Part shown: positions 28,518 to 36,010 of the stretch, in pieces
Position numbering within the stretch: position 1 is the stretch's first letter
How the letters are laid out: every line of letters starts with the position of its first letter
Assembly: GCF_025685575.1 (NCBI RefSeq)
Contig: NZ_JAGSYD010000003.1
Location: 62,001-126,000, forward strand
Length of the DNA: 64,000 bases
Source of the DNA: Granulicella cerasi
Lineage (GTDB): Bacteria > Acidobacteriota > Terriglobia > Terriglobales > Acidobacteriaceae
Direction of reading: 5' to 3'
Position numbers and translations under genes: made by a program
The notes under the pieces: model-generated
Seen by the model: only the letters and a program-made list of their open reading frames with translations
Told to the model about the DNA's origin: nothing
Databases searched by the model: none

Positions 28518-28868
28518 ATGAGAGCCGATGCCCATTCTCTCGGAGTGACACCTTACAGCCCGCACGCAACGGCGTTCCTGGACTGGCGCCTGAAGTCGCC
28601 GTTGCGTGGGCCGCTCGTGGTGCTTGCCAACCTCGCAGTGGTCGTCGCCCTGTCGCATTTCCCCGCACTGCGACCCAACTTGTGGATCGCGCTCCCAACG
28701 CTTGCCATCGCCCTCGGCACTTGGGATACGCTCCGCAACCTGCACGTGCGCTGGGACATGCGACAGGCGGGCCTCGTGCTCTGCGTATACATGGACATGA
28801 TGGCGCTGTTCATCGCGCTCTTCTGCCTCGTCTATCCGTACTTCAACCTCAGCGCAGGTTCCCTGTAG
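28518..28868 (+). CDS. Small membrane protein of unknown function
   Basis: 116 residues with three predicted membrane helices (GPLVVLANLAVVVALSHF, LWIALPTLAIALGTWDTL, and AGLVLCVYMDMMALFIALFC). The ATG at 28518 has only a weak ribosome site. I recognise no family. It lies between two terminators and so is probably its own small transcript. Confidence 0.6.
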   Translation: MRADAHSLGVTPYSPHATAFLDWRLKSPLRGPLVVLANLAVVVALSHFPALRPNLWIALPTLAIALGTWDTLRNLHVRWDMRQAGLVLCVYMDMMALFIALFCLVYPYFNLSAGSL

Positions 28869-28886
28869 AGCTCAACCTGCGCACAA

Positions 28887-28926
28887 GACACGATGAGCGG
28901 GCCCCTTCAGGCCCGCTCATCGTGTC
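28887..28926. terminator. Perfect 17-bp bidirectional terminator
   Basis: GACACGATGAGCGGGCC pairs perfectly with 28910-28926 around a 6-base loop. It lies between the convergent membrane-protein gene and the SDR gene. There is no long T run. Confidence 0.75.
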
Positions 28927-28974
28927 CATGTCATGAAGTACGGGTTCCAGTCTGTCTCAGGACACCCGACGAGC

Positions 28975-29727
28975 TTAGTGGCCCGACATCATGTCGTTGA
29001 ACTGCTTCACAAACGCGTGCTCGTTCGGACCAGCGTTGTTGCGCAGCGGCAATACGCGCTCCACCAGGATCTCGTCATGGCCTTCGCCGAGCAGTTTCAT
29101 CGTCTCAGCGATGTACTCATCGAGCGGCATCGCGCGCGGATCGCTCTTCTGGTGATCACCCATCAACTCCGTCTGCACGTACGGCGGAGCGATCTCGATC
29201 ACCTTCACATTCGTTCCCGCCAGCAGATAACGCTGCGACAGAGCATACGAGTGAATCGCAGCCTTCGTCGCGTTGTACGTCGCCGTCGGAGCCAGCGGAG
29301 TGAACGCAAGCCCTGACGTCACGTAGGCAATCGCCGCTCCGGGCTGAGCCTTCAGGTGCTCGATGAACGCCGACGTGATGCGAATCGGCCCCAGCAGGTT
29401 CGTCGTCACAATCGACGTTACCTGCTTGTCATCGACAGGCTTGTCCACGCCGTCCATGCTCATGATGCCCGCGTTGTTGATCACCACATTCAGCGCCGGG
29501 AACTTCGCAATCAGTTCCTTCGCCACCGACGCAATGCTCTCCGGACTCTCCACGTCGAGCACGATCGAGTGCATACCCGGGTTCGCTGCCGTTACCTCAT
29601 CGAGCTTGTCTTTGCGACGTCCCGAGATGATGACCGTGTTGCCAGCCTTCTGCGAGGCCTCTGCCAATGCGCGACCGATGCCCGATCCGCCGCCCGTAAT
29701 GAAAATCGTATTTCCTGTGTGCTTCAA
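28975..29727 (-). CDS. Short-chain dehydrogenase/reductase (DltE-like)
   Basis: 250 residues from TTG at 29727, which has GGAG 7 bases upstream. The nucleotide site is TGGGSGIGRALAEA (residues 11-24), then NNAG (85-88) and the catalytic S138, Y151 and K155 (YNATKAA). It is a classical NAD(P)-dependent oxidoreductase with unknown substrate. It is divergent from an HxlR regulator, a common regulator-target layout. An apparent longer reading frame upstream is non-coding, since it runs through the regulator gene on the other strand. Confidence 0.9.
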   Translation of the reverse strand: MKHTGNTIFITGGGSGIGRALAEASQKAGNTVIISGRRKDKLDEVTAANPGMHSIVLDVESPESIASVAKELIAKFPALNVVINNAGIMSMDGVDKPVDDKQVTSIVTTNLLGPIRITSAFIEHLKAQPGAAIAYVTSGLAFTPLAPTATYNATKAAIHSYALSQRYLLAGTNVKVIEIAPPYVQTELMGDHQKSDPRAMPLDEYIAETMKLLGEGHDEILVERVLPLRNNAGPNEHAFVKQFNDMMSGH

Positions 29728-29805
29728 CTTTTGCTCCGTTCTGCATCGGCCTTGCCCGGTGCTAGGATTGAATCTATCGCCGACACTCTCTTTTGGGAAG
29801 TAGGC

Positions 29806-29823
29806 ACTATTTTCTGCTCTAGT
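29806..29823. promoter_or_regulatory. Possible HxlR operator
   Basis: ACTA-N10-TAGT inverted repeat (embedded in GGCACTATTTTCTGCTCTAG) in the 117-base gap between the divergent SDR and HxlR genes. It resembles the spaced, AT-rich half-sites that HxlR dimers bind. Placement supports this; the sequence is weak evidence. Confidence 0.35.
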
Positions 29824-29844
29824 TACCAAAAGGAGAGCGTGCCC

Positions 29845-30273
29845 ATGCCCGCCAGCAAAACCAAAGGCCATGCCGCAGTCTGCCCCATCTCGAACGAACG
29901 CGTCGAACTCCTCGTCACAGAGATCATCGGCCGCGTCGCCGACAAGTGGACCATGCTCATTCTCGAAGAACTTGAGCAGCACGGCACGCTGCGCTTCACC
30001 GAAGTCCGCAAATGCGTTCCCGGCATCAGCCAGAAGATGCTCACGCAAACCCTGCGCCAGATGGAGCGCGACGGCATCGTGCTGCGCACCGTTCATCCCG
30101 TCGTTCCGCCGCACGTAGACTACGAACTCACCGAGCTCGGCGGCTGCCTTGGTGAAGCCTTCTGCGGCGTCTGGCAGTGGGCCGAGAAGAACTTTGCGCG
30201 CATCGAAAAGAGCCGCGCCGCCTTCGATAAGCGCGCCGAAAAAGCTGCGACGAAGACCGCTGCAACGCGCTAG
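29845..30273 (+). CDS. HxlR-family transcriptional regulator
   Basis: 142 residues. HxlR winged helix: CPISNERVELLVTEIIGRV, ADKWTMLILEELEQHGTLRF, GISQKMLTQTLRQMERDGIV and VPPHVDYELTELG. The family's conserved N-terminal Cys (in AAVCPIS) is present, a residue that senses electrophiles or oxidants in characterised members. ATG at 29845 has AGGAGAG 7-9 bases upstream; an in-frame GTG at 29839 is possible. It probably controls the divergent SDR gene. A Lys/Ala-rich tail follows the HTH. Its end is 13 bases from the phosphorylase start. Confidence 0.92.
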   Translation: MPASKTKGHAAVCPISNERVELLVTEIIGRVADKWTMLILEELEQHGTLRFTEVRKCVPGISQKMLTQTLRQMERDGIVLRTVHPVVPPHVDYELTELGGCLGEAFCGVWQWAEKNFARIEKSRAAFDKRAEKAATKTAATR

Positions 30274-30286
30274 ACTAAGCATCCGT

Positions 30287-31168
30287 ATGAGCGATAACAC
30301 ACAGCAAGAAGCCAAGCCTCTCGACCAATTTACGCGCGCCACCCAGGCCCTCACGCACATCTTCCTCAAGACCGAAGTGAAGCCGGTCGTAGGCATCATC
30401 CTCGGCTCGGGCCTCGGCAACTTCGCCTCGCAGGTCGAGAACGCCGACGTGATCCCCTACGACGAGATCCCCGGCTGGCCGCTCTCCACCGTCGAAGGCC
30501 ACAGCGGCAAACTCGTGCTCGGCACCATCGCCGGTGTGCCCGTCGCCGTGATGCAGGGCCGGGTGCATGCGTACGAAGGCTACGAGATGAACGAGGTCGT
30601 CTTCCCCATGCGCGTGCTCGGCATGTTGGGATGCAAGAAGCTCATCGTCACCAACGCCGCCGGCGGTATCAACACCAGCTACGGCGAAGGCGCGCTGGTG
30701 AATATCACCGACCACATCAACAACACCGGACGCAATGCTGCCATCGGCCCGAACGACAAGCGCTTTGCGGTGCAAAGCGGCTTCGGCCAGCGCTTCTTCG
30801 ATATGTCCAACGCCTACTCGCCGCGCCTGAACGCGCTCGCCAAGGCCGAGGCCGCCAGGCAAGGCATCGCGTTGCACGAAGGCGTCTACATGGCTGTGCT
30901 CGGCCCCAGCTACGAGACACCGGCAGAGATCCGCGCCTTCCGCACACTCGGCGCCGACCTCGTCGGCATGAGCACGGTGCACGAAGTCATCATCGCGCGC
31001 CACATGGGCATCGAAGTTCTCGGCTTCTCGCTGGTCACGAACATGGCCGCAGGCGTGATGCCCGAAGCGAACATCAACCACGAAGAAGTGATGCAGATCG
31101 GCAAGCGCCTCGAGCCACAATTCGCCTCGCTGGTAAAGGCACTCGTGCCGCAAGTCGCAGCTGCTTAA
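30287..31168 (+). CDS. punA: Purine-nucleoside phosphorylase
   Basis: 293 residues, trimeric low-molecular-mass PNP type. It splits purine nucleosides with phosphate. Motifs are GIILGSGLGNFAS, GRVHAYEGYEMNEV, VTNAAGGINTSYGEG, LGPSYETPAEIRAF, GMSTVHEVI and SLVTNMAAG, all diagnostic. The ATG at 30287 lies just after the HxlR stop, so read-through from the regulator is possible. It completes the purine arm of the salvage set here. Confidence 0.96.
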   Translation: MSDNTQQEAKPLDQFTRATQALTHIFLKTEVKPVVGIILGSGLGNFASQVENADVIPYDEIPGWPLSTVEGHSGKLVLGTIAGVPVAVMQGRVHAYEGYEMNEVVFPMRVLGMLGCKKLIVTNAAGGINTSYGEGALVNITDHINNTGRNAAIGPNDKRFAVQSGFGQRFFDMSNAYSPRLNALAKAEAARQGIALHEGVYMAVLGPSYETPAEIRAFRTLGADLVGMSTVHEVIIARHMGIEVLGFSLVTNMAAGVMPEANINHEEVMQIGKRLEPQFASLVKALVPQVAAA

Positions 31169-31181
31169 ACTCCCCGCGAAT

Positions 31182-31284
31182 GGGTGCCCCAGGTCTCGCT
31201 TCTGAGACCTGGGTTCGCAGGATGCTTCAGGAAGCATCATCTCCCACCCGTCCGCATGAAACCCGCACGGATGGGACACCCACC
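31182..31284. repeat. Palindrome-rich intergenic element with inverted ends
   Basis: The ends GGGTGCCCCA and TGGGACACCC are inverted copies with one mismatch. Inside are three hairpins: CCCAGGTCTC-GCTTCT-GAGACCTGGG, GATGCTTC-AG-GAAGCATC and an imperfect CCCGTCCG/CGGATGGG. A shortened relative of the left half occurs at 62846. It probably belongs to a dispersed repeat family and may also act as a terminator for punA. Confidence 0.6.
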
Positions 31285-31358
31285 AATCTCGGAGCATTCC
31301 TTCCTGCGGAGAATCTGCGCCTTCGCGACCACGCACCATCGGCGTTACACTAACGTCA

Positions 31359-32003
31359 ATGTCCACCGAACCAGAACAGCTCACCTTCCTCACGAAGCCC
31401 ATCATCATCGGCATCGCGGGCTGCTCCGGCTCCGGCAAAACGACCCTCGCGCGCGAGCTCGCCACGCAACTCGACGCCGCGCTCTTCCCCTTCGACTTCT
31501 ACTATCGCGATCTCTCGCATCTCCCGGTCGACGAACGGGCCGAACAGAACTTCGACCATCCCAATTCGCTCGAGCACGAGCTCCTGGTCGAGCATGTTCG
31601 CCACCTCGGCCAGGGTAAGGCCGTCGCCCGTCCCGTCTACGACTTCAGCGTGCACACACGCGTCCCTGATGAGTTCGACGAACTCGCACCGCGCCGCTAC
31701 GTGATCGTCGAAGGCATCCTCGCGCTGCACTACGCCGAGCTGCTGCCTCTCTACGACTTCAGCATCTACGTCGACGCCCCGAACGAAGTCTGCCTGAACC
31801 GCCGCATCTACCGCGACATGCGCGAGCGCGGCCGCACCGAAGACTCCGTCCGCGCCCAGTTCGACGCCACAGCCAAGCCCATGGCCGAGCAGTACGTCAT
31901 CCCCTCGCAAACCAACGCGACCATGACCGTTACCGGCACCGAGAGCCTCGATTGGTCCATCGAACTGATCTTGCGCAAGCTGAATGAGATGAAGCTGACG
32001 TAG
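31359..32003 (+). CDS. udk: Uridine kinase
   Basis: 214 residues. Phosphorylates uridine or cytidine with a nucleoside triphosphate. P-loop GIAGCSGSGKTTLARELA, the substrate loop FDFYYRDLSHLP, NFDHPNSLEHELL, YDFSVHTR, EGILALHY and RRIYRDMRERGRT are the family markers. It lies 190 bases after punA with a repeat element between, and is convergent with the GGDEF gene, leaving only 6 bases between stops. Confidence 0.94.
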   Translation: MSTEPEQLTFLTKPIIIGIAGCSGSGKTTLARELATQLDAALFPFDFYYRDLSHLPVDERAEQNFDHPNSLEHELLVEHVRHLGQGKAVARPVYDFSVHTRVPDEFDELAPRRYVIVEGILALHYAELLPLYDFSIYVDAPNEVCLNRRIYRDMRERGRTEDSVRAQFDATAKPMAEQYVIPSQTNATMTVTGTESLDWSIELILRKLNEMKLT

Positions 32004-32009
32004 CTGCGA

Positions 32010-33598
32010 CTAATGCGCAGCGCTCGCAGGCGGTTCGCGCCCCACGCGAGGATACGTTTCCAGCCGCGTCTGTAACTCCTCATCGTCGACGCGATGTGGG
32101 AACACAACCTCGACACGATCTCTCCCGCCATCCTTCGCACGATACAGCGCAATGTCCGCAGCGCGCAGCAGCATGCCAAGCGGTAGGTGATGCCGATCAA
32201 ACATCGCAATGCCAATGCTTACGGTAGCGGTTAACGAACTGCGCGTTCGGCCATCGCCCAGCTCTCCTGGCAGCCCGGCATCCTGCACGGCAAGACGAAA
32301 CTCATCGGCTCCTGCTTGCACCGACTGAACGGGCTGATCCGGTATAAACACGGCGAACTCATCGCCCCCAAGACGCGCGCATACTGCGCCTTCAAACTGG
32401 GCAGTCATCGCCTTCAGCGCCAACGCAATTCCGCAGAGCACGGCATCCCCTGTCAAATGGCCGTGAGTGTCGTTCACTACCTTGAAGTTATCGGTATCGA
32501 TAAGAAGCACCGCGTATTCCGCCGAATCCTCGCGCAGCAGTATCTCCGTCACTAGTTGCTCGAAGCCGCGGCGGTTTGGAATTCCGGTCAGCGAGTCGTG
32601 CAGCGCAAGCGCCTGCATCTGCGCAGACTCGGAGCGAAGGTTCTCTTGCTCGAGATACAGCTCGTTGTAAAGCAGCTGTGTTCGCAAAAGGTAGCAGATC
32701 ATCGTCAGCACGATCCATGCATCCGCCAGGCGGCTATGTTCACGCAACACAATGAGCGAGAGAAACACGCTGCAAGCAGCTAATAGAGAAGGTTGCAGAC
32801 TCTCAATCAACACGCGGTTGCTGAAACGGATTCGTTGCCTGTCACCACGTCTCTGCGGCGCAGTGCAAGCTCGCAAAGCACGAGTGTCGGCACGGGCAAG
32901 AGCACGTCGGACAAAAGAATCTGTGGCTTCGGCAGCACAAATTCGTTCACGATGTTCAGCAACAGTATCGAAGCCGCTCGGAACCAGAGATAGATGCTGA
33001 CGGTGCGGAAGAAATGCTCGCGCTCCGGCAGTCTGTTCGCTTGCCAGGCAGCATGCGCCAGGCCTGCCATGATGCAAGCGACCAGTAGCAGTACGAGTTG
33101 CCGCTTGATCGGCTCTGGTGACACCCAGTTGATGCTGATGAACGCGGCGAGCATAAAGATCGCCAGCGCGAGCATCACCAGATCCAGACCGCGCAGCCAG
33201 CGGTTCCCTTTTGCGCCCGAGTATGTAATCGGCACGATGATGAGAACGGTAAACAGGCTCTGCATCACGGCCGCGATCTGAAACCGCCGCGCGTGCAGCA
33301 GATCATTACCCCAAACATGAAGAGCATAAGCAATGGCTGAACAGCAGAGCGTGACGGCCAACACTTGCCAGCACCATCGCGCCGTGCGCTCTCTCATCCC
33401 GACAAAGAGACAGCAACACACAGCAAGAAGATTTGCGGCCACAAGAAACGGGTAGATGAACATCCCATCGTTAGTGGGCGCAGCAATCGGCGTCAAGAGA
33501 GCCAGCGAAGCGATTACGATCAGCGCGATGCGGCGCGCACAATCCCGCTCAAGGATGCCAGCTACCGCCTCCATCATCGCCCCATGGCCACGGAACAT
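32010..33598 (-). pseudogene. Membrane GGDEF diguanylate cyclase, interrupted by a frameshift
   Basis: Two overlapping frames make one protein of about 530 residues. Frame 1 (33598 to a stop at 32807) is a multi-helix membrane sensor with about six to seven helices. Frame 2 resumes around 32845 (FSNRVLIESLQPSLL), adds two helices, a coiled-coil (YLEQENLRSESAQM) and a GGDEF domain with an intact active site ARLGGDEFAVF. The inhibitory I-site RxxD is replaced by FEGA. The shift lies in 32812-32850. It could be a true disruption or a base-calling error. ATG 33598 with GAGG upstream is the likely start. Confidence 0.8.
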
Positions 33599-33635
33599 AC
33601 GCGCCTCACCCGCGCCGTATCCGTTTGTGAACAAA

Positions 33636-33668
33636 CGAAAAACGGTGAGACATAATAGTCTCACCGTT
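33636..33668 (-). terminator. Terminator after the deoxyhypusine-synthase-like gene
   Basis: On the minus strand: stem AACGGTGAGAC-TATTAT-GTCTCACCGTT followed by TTTTT. It ends the deoxyhypusine-synthase-like transcript and sits just upstream of the GGDEF gene, insulating the two. Confidence 0.9.
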
Positions 33669-33700
33669 CCGCAATTCATGTGCAGCTCAGCTGCAATTCG

Positions 33701-34765
33701 TTACACAGCAACCGGCTGCTGCAGCACTTCCGAGAACGCCTTGCCCGTACGGCCAGCCTGCGCGTTCTTGTGGAACGCGTAGCCAGCGATCAGCGGGAAC
33801 GCGATCGTCGCTTCTGCGTAAACCATCTGCTCAAAGGTCAGGTCGACCTTGCCCCACGAGCTGGCTTCCTTCAGGGTCGAGCCCGAAAGAGCGCCATCGC
33901 GCGAGTCAGCTACCGTGATCTGGATCGCGTACTTGTGCATCGACGCTTCCACGCCAAGGATGTCCGCAGCCACCACGATGTCCTGTGCGAAGTTCTTCGG
34001 CACGCCGCCGCCGATCATCAGCAGGCCCGTCGTCGGGTTCGCAATCTTGATCTGCGTCAGCTCGTAGAAGTCCTTGCCCGAGTCAATCGCCACCACCGGC
34101 TTGCCAGCGTTTGCATGCTGGTGAGCCACAATGCCGAAGCCGAACGAGCAATCCGAGAACGCCGGGCAGAAGATCGGCACGTTCAGCTCATAGCAAGCCA
34201 GAACGATCGAGTCGTCTGCGCCCGCCTGCGGCGTGCGGCCGTTGTCCACCAGATACTTGCCCATCGCGGCGATCAACTCGCGCGACGAGTACGCACGCGG
34301 CTCGAGCGAGTTGATGATCTTCTCAGTCGTGTCGTCGCAGATGCGCAGTTCTTCTTCGTCGATGAAGGTGTCGTAGATACGGTCGATCATCATCTCGCGC
34401 AGGTCAGCATCGCCCGCGCCGTACTTGTACTCTTCGCCCGCAACGTAGTGGCGGAAGCCGAGGGCCTCGAAGAAGTCCTGATCGACGATGTTCGCACCGG
34501 TCGAAACAATCGCGTCGACCATGTGGTTGCGAACGAGATCGATGATGACCTTCTGCAGACCAGCCGAAATCAGCGAGCCAGCAAGGCAAAGGATGACGCC
34601 GCACTCCGTGTCGCGGAGCATCATGTCGTAAATGTTGGCAGCGCGCGCCAGATCGCGCGACGAGTAAGCCATCGAAGCCATCGCATCGACCAACGGCACG
34701 ACGTTGTGCTCGGCAATGTTGATGTGCTTAATCGGGGTTGTCAGAAGTTCTTGTTTGGTCGCCAT
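33701..34765 (-). CDS. Deoxyhypusine synthase-family protein (polyamine-related in bacteria)
   Basis: 354 residues. It matches the DHS fold along its length: SGANIVDQDFF-type NAD region, GADDSIVLACYELNVPIFCPAF, GGGVPKNFAQD and SSWGKVD, which carries the lysine equivalent to the enzyme-imine lysine of eukaryotic DHS. Bacteria lack eIF5A, the eukaryotic substrate. Characterised bacterial relatives use the aminobutyl transfer to make homospermidine-type polyamines, so a polyamine role is inferred. No ribosome site is obvious at the ATG. The gene stands alone with its own terminator. Confidence 0.87.
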   Translation of the reverse strand: MATKQELLTTPIKHINIAEHNVVPLVDAMASMAYSSRDLARAANIYDMMLRDTECGVILCLAGSLISAGLQKVIIDLVRNHMVDAIVSTGANIVDQDFFEALGFRHYVAGEEYKYGAGDADLREMMIDRIYDTFIDEEELRICDDTTEKIINSLEPRAYSSRELIAAMGKYLVDNGRTPQAGADDSIVLACYELNVPIFCPAFSDCSFGFGIVAHQHANAGKPVVAIDSGKDFYELTQIKIANPTTGLLMIGGGVPKNFAQDIVVAADILGVEASMHKYAIQITVADSRDGALSGSTLKEASSWGKVDLTFEQMVYAEATIAFPLIAGYAFHKNAQAGRTGKAFSEVLQQPVAV

Positions 34766-34872
34766 ATCGTGTATCAGTTTATCGTGATTCCGTTCAATGC
34801 TGACGCGGGATTCATGTAATTTTCACGCAACCGAAATTCACCCTGCCCAACCGCTCAATCGGCCGCCTGGCC

Positions 34873-34956
34873 TTACGCGCTTGGCGAAATCAACAACGCG
34901 ATTCCCGCCAGAACGAACAGCACCGAAACCACATACTGCAGCACCGTCTTCACCAT
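34873..34956 (-). CDS. 27-residue single-helix membrane peptide
   Basis: A mini-ORF (MVKTVLQYVVSVLFVLAG...) ending SPSA, with a strong AAGGAG site 7 bases before the ATG. It encodes one hydrophobic helix and nearly nothing else. It lies 22 bases after the 65-residue membrane gene and reads in the same direction, so it appears to be the last gene of the XRE operon. Spacing and the ribosome site support translation. Function unknown; small regulatory or toxin-like membrane peptides have similar size. Confidence 0.55.
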   Translation of the reverse strand: MVKTVLQYVVSVLFVLAGIALLISPSA

Positions 34957-34978
34957 CGTTCGCTCCTTCAGCGCGCGG

Positions 34979-35176
34979 CTACAGCGCACAGCCTTCCGTC
35001 CGCTTTACGCGCACGGCCATCACCATGATGCGAATCGCCATCGCCACCACGACCGCTGTCCACACCCACAACGCACGGGAGTGCCCACGCATCAGCACCG
35101 GCCCCACGCCGCTCATGGAAGCCATCACGGAACACATCACCACCAATCGCCGTCTCGCTTCGCTCAACTTTCGCAT
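34979..35176 (-). CDS. Small two-helix membrane protein
   Basis: 65 residues from an ATG at 35176 with AAGGAGAAGG upstream. A basic N-terminus (MRKLSEARRR) is followed by two hydrophobic segments (LVVMCSVMASMSGVGPVLM and ALWVWTAVVVAMAIRIMVMA) and a short basic/Cys tail. Third gene of the XRE operon, starting 10 bases past the XRE stop. No family recognised. Confidence 0.6.
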   Translation of the reverse strand: MRKLSEARRRLVVMCSVMASMSGVGPVLMRGHSRALWVWTAVVVAMAIRIMVMAVRVKRTEGCAL

Positions 35177-35186
35177 CGCCTTCTCC

Positions 35187-35381
35187 TTATTCGTTGTCCG
35201 AAAAAATCGTCTCGATCGGCAGCGCAAACAATCGCGCTATCCGAAACGCCAGCGGCAGCGACGGATCGTACTTCCCCGTCTCAATCGCGTTCACACTCTG
35301 CCGCGAAACCTCAAGCTGCTCGGCCAGGTACGCCTGCGACCAGCCGCGCTCGCCGCGCAGGTCCTTCAGCCGGTTATTCAT
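35187..35381 (-). CDS. XRE-family HTH regulator (short, YozG-like)
   Basis: 64 residues, almost entirely a Cro/C1-type helix-turn-helix: LRGERGWSQAYLAEQL, EVSRQSVNAIETGKYDPSL and ALPIETIFSDNE. This minimal form typically regulates the membrane-protein operon it is in. It overlaps the end of the upstream four-helix membrane gene by 8 bp. The direct and inverted repeats in the operon promoter are good candidates for its binding site. Confidence 0.9.
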   Translation of the reverse strand: MNNRLKDLRGERGWSQAYLAEQLEVSRQSVNAIETGKYDPSLPLAFRIARLFALPIETIFSDNE

Positions 35382-35814
35382 CGTCCTTCACCCGGTTGCG
35401 CAGCTTCAGCACCAACTGCACCACGGCCATGCTGCCCCAGAAGATGAGGAACTCCACCAGCGGAGGAAGCGCGGTCATCGCTCCATACGCACGCAGAAAG
35501 TCAACCACCGTTGAAACCGCCAGCGTGATCCCGATCGACCAGAGAATCGCCTGCACCGTCATCCAGCGCTTGAACTCGTCCCGCTCATCGCGCAGATACA
35601 GCCCCACCACCGCCAGCAGTCCGAGGATCGGAACCGCAGGCAGCATCGCCACGCACCACAACTTCGCTCCGGTGAAGTGGTGCGCGTGAAGCATCCTGGT
35701 CACCGACCACACGCAGCCCACATAGCAGAGCATCACAGCGAACGCGCGCCGTTGGTACTCCTTCGCCGCCTTGCTGCGATCCCTGCAAACCAGCCCGCCT
35801 AGAAACGAAGTCAT
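35374..35814 (-). CDS. Four-helix membrane protein paired with XRE regulator
   Basis: 146 residues from ATG 35814, which follows AGGGAGAAGACGT. After a basic cytoplasmic start (CRDRSKAAKEYQRRA), four membrane helices are visible (AFAVMLCYVGCVWSVTRML, LWCVAMLPAVPILGLLAVVG, ILWSIGITLAVSTVVDFL, LVEFLIFWGSMAVVQLVL), then an acidic/basic tail. It is first in an operon with the XRE gene, a pairing often seen with small membrane proteins of unknown role. I cannot name the family. Confidence 0.7.
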   Translation of the reverse strand: MTSFLGGLVCRDRSKAAKEYQRRAFAVMLCYVGCVWSVTRMLHAHHFTGAKLWCVAMLPAVPILGLLAVVGLYLRDERDEFKRWMTVQAILWSIGITLAVSTVVDFLRAYGAMTALPPLVEFLIFWGSMAVVQLVLKLRNRVKDDE

Positions 35815-35855
35815 ACGTCTTCTCCCTTTTGAAGCGCGGTATGCGCTCCACTCAA

Positions 35856-35907
35856 TGACAAGCAAACTTTACGTCAAGCAAACTTGTCATGTCAAGCATC
35901 CTTGTCA
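35856..35907 (-). promoter_or_regulatory. Repeat-rich promoter/operator of the XRE operon
   Basis: On the plus strand CAAGCAAACTT occurs twice, at 35859-35869 and 35875-35885 (16-bp period). Between and beyond are TGACAAG/CTTGTCA inverted half-sites and a near-palindrome CTTGTCATGTCAAG (35883-35896). Read on the minus strand, TTGACA at 35890-35895 can serve as a -35 with a weak TAAAGT -10. Overlapping repeats at the promoter fit autoregulation by the XRE protein. Confidence 0.6.
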
Positions 35908-36010
35908 CAACTCCTGGAGATTTGGAAGGTCAATCTCTGATCTCTCATCTCTAATCTCTTCACCCACTCGCCGAGCGCCCCTCTCATCTCGTATCGTTGA
36001 ATACCAAGCC

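Noticed and set aside
29728..30420. N-terminal extension of the SDR gene
   Set aside because: The frame is open across the HxlR gene on the other strand, but there is no homology; TTG 29727 has a good ribosome site and starts at the SDR fold.
31182..31284. A short hidden gene between punA and udk
   Set aside because: Frames here are composed of hairpin repeats with no ribosome site or coding bias.
35771..36010. Longer pncB start
   Set aside because: The upstream frame covers the promoter/operator of the XRE operon; PncB similarity begins just after ATG 36011.
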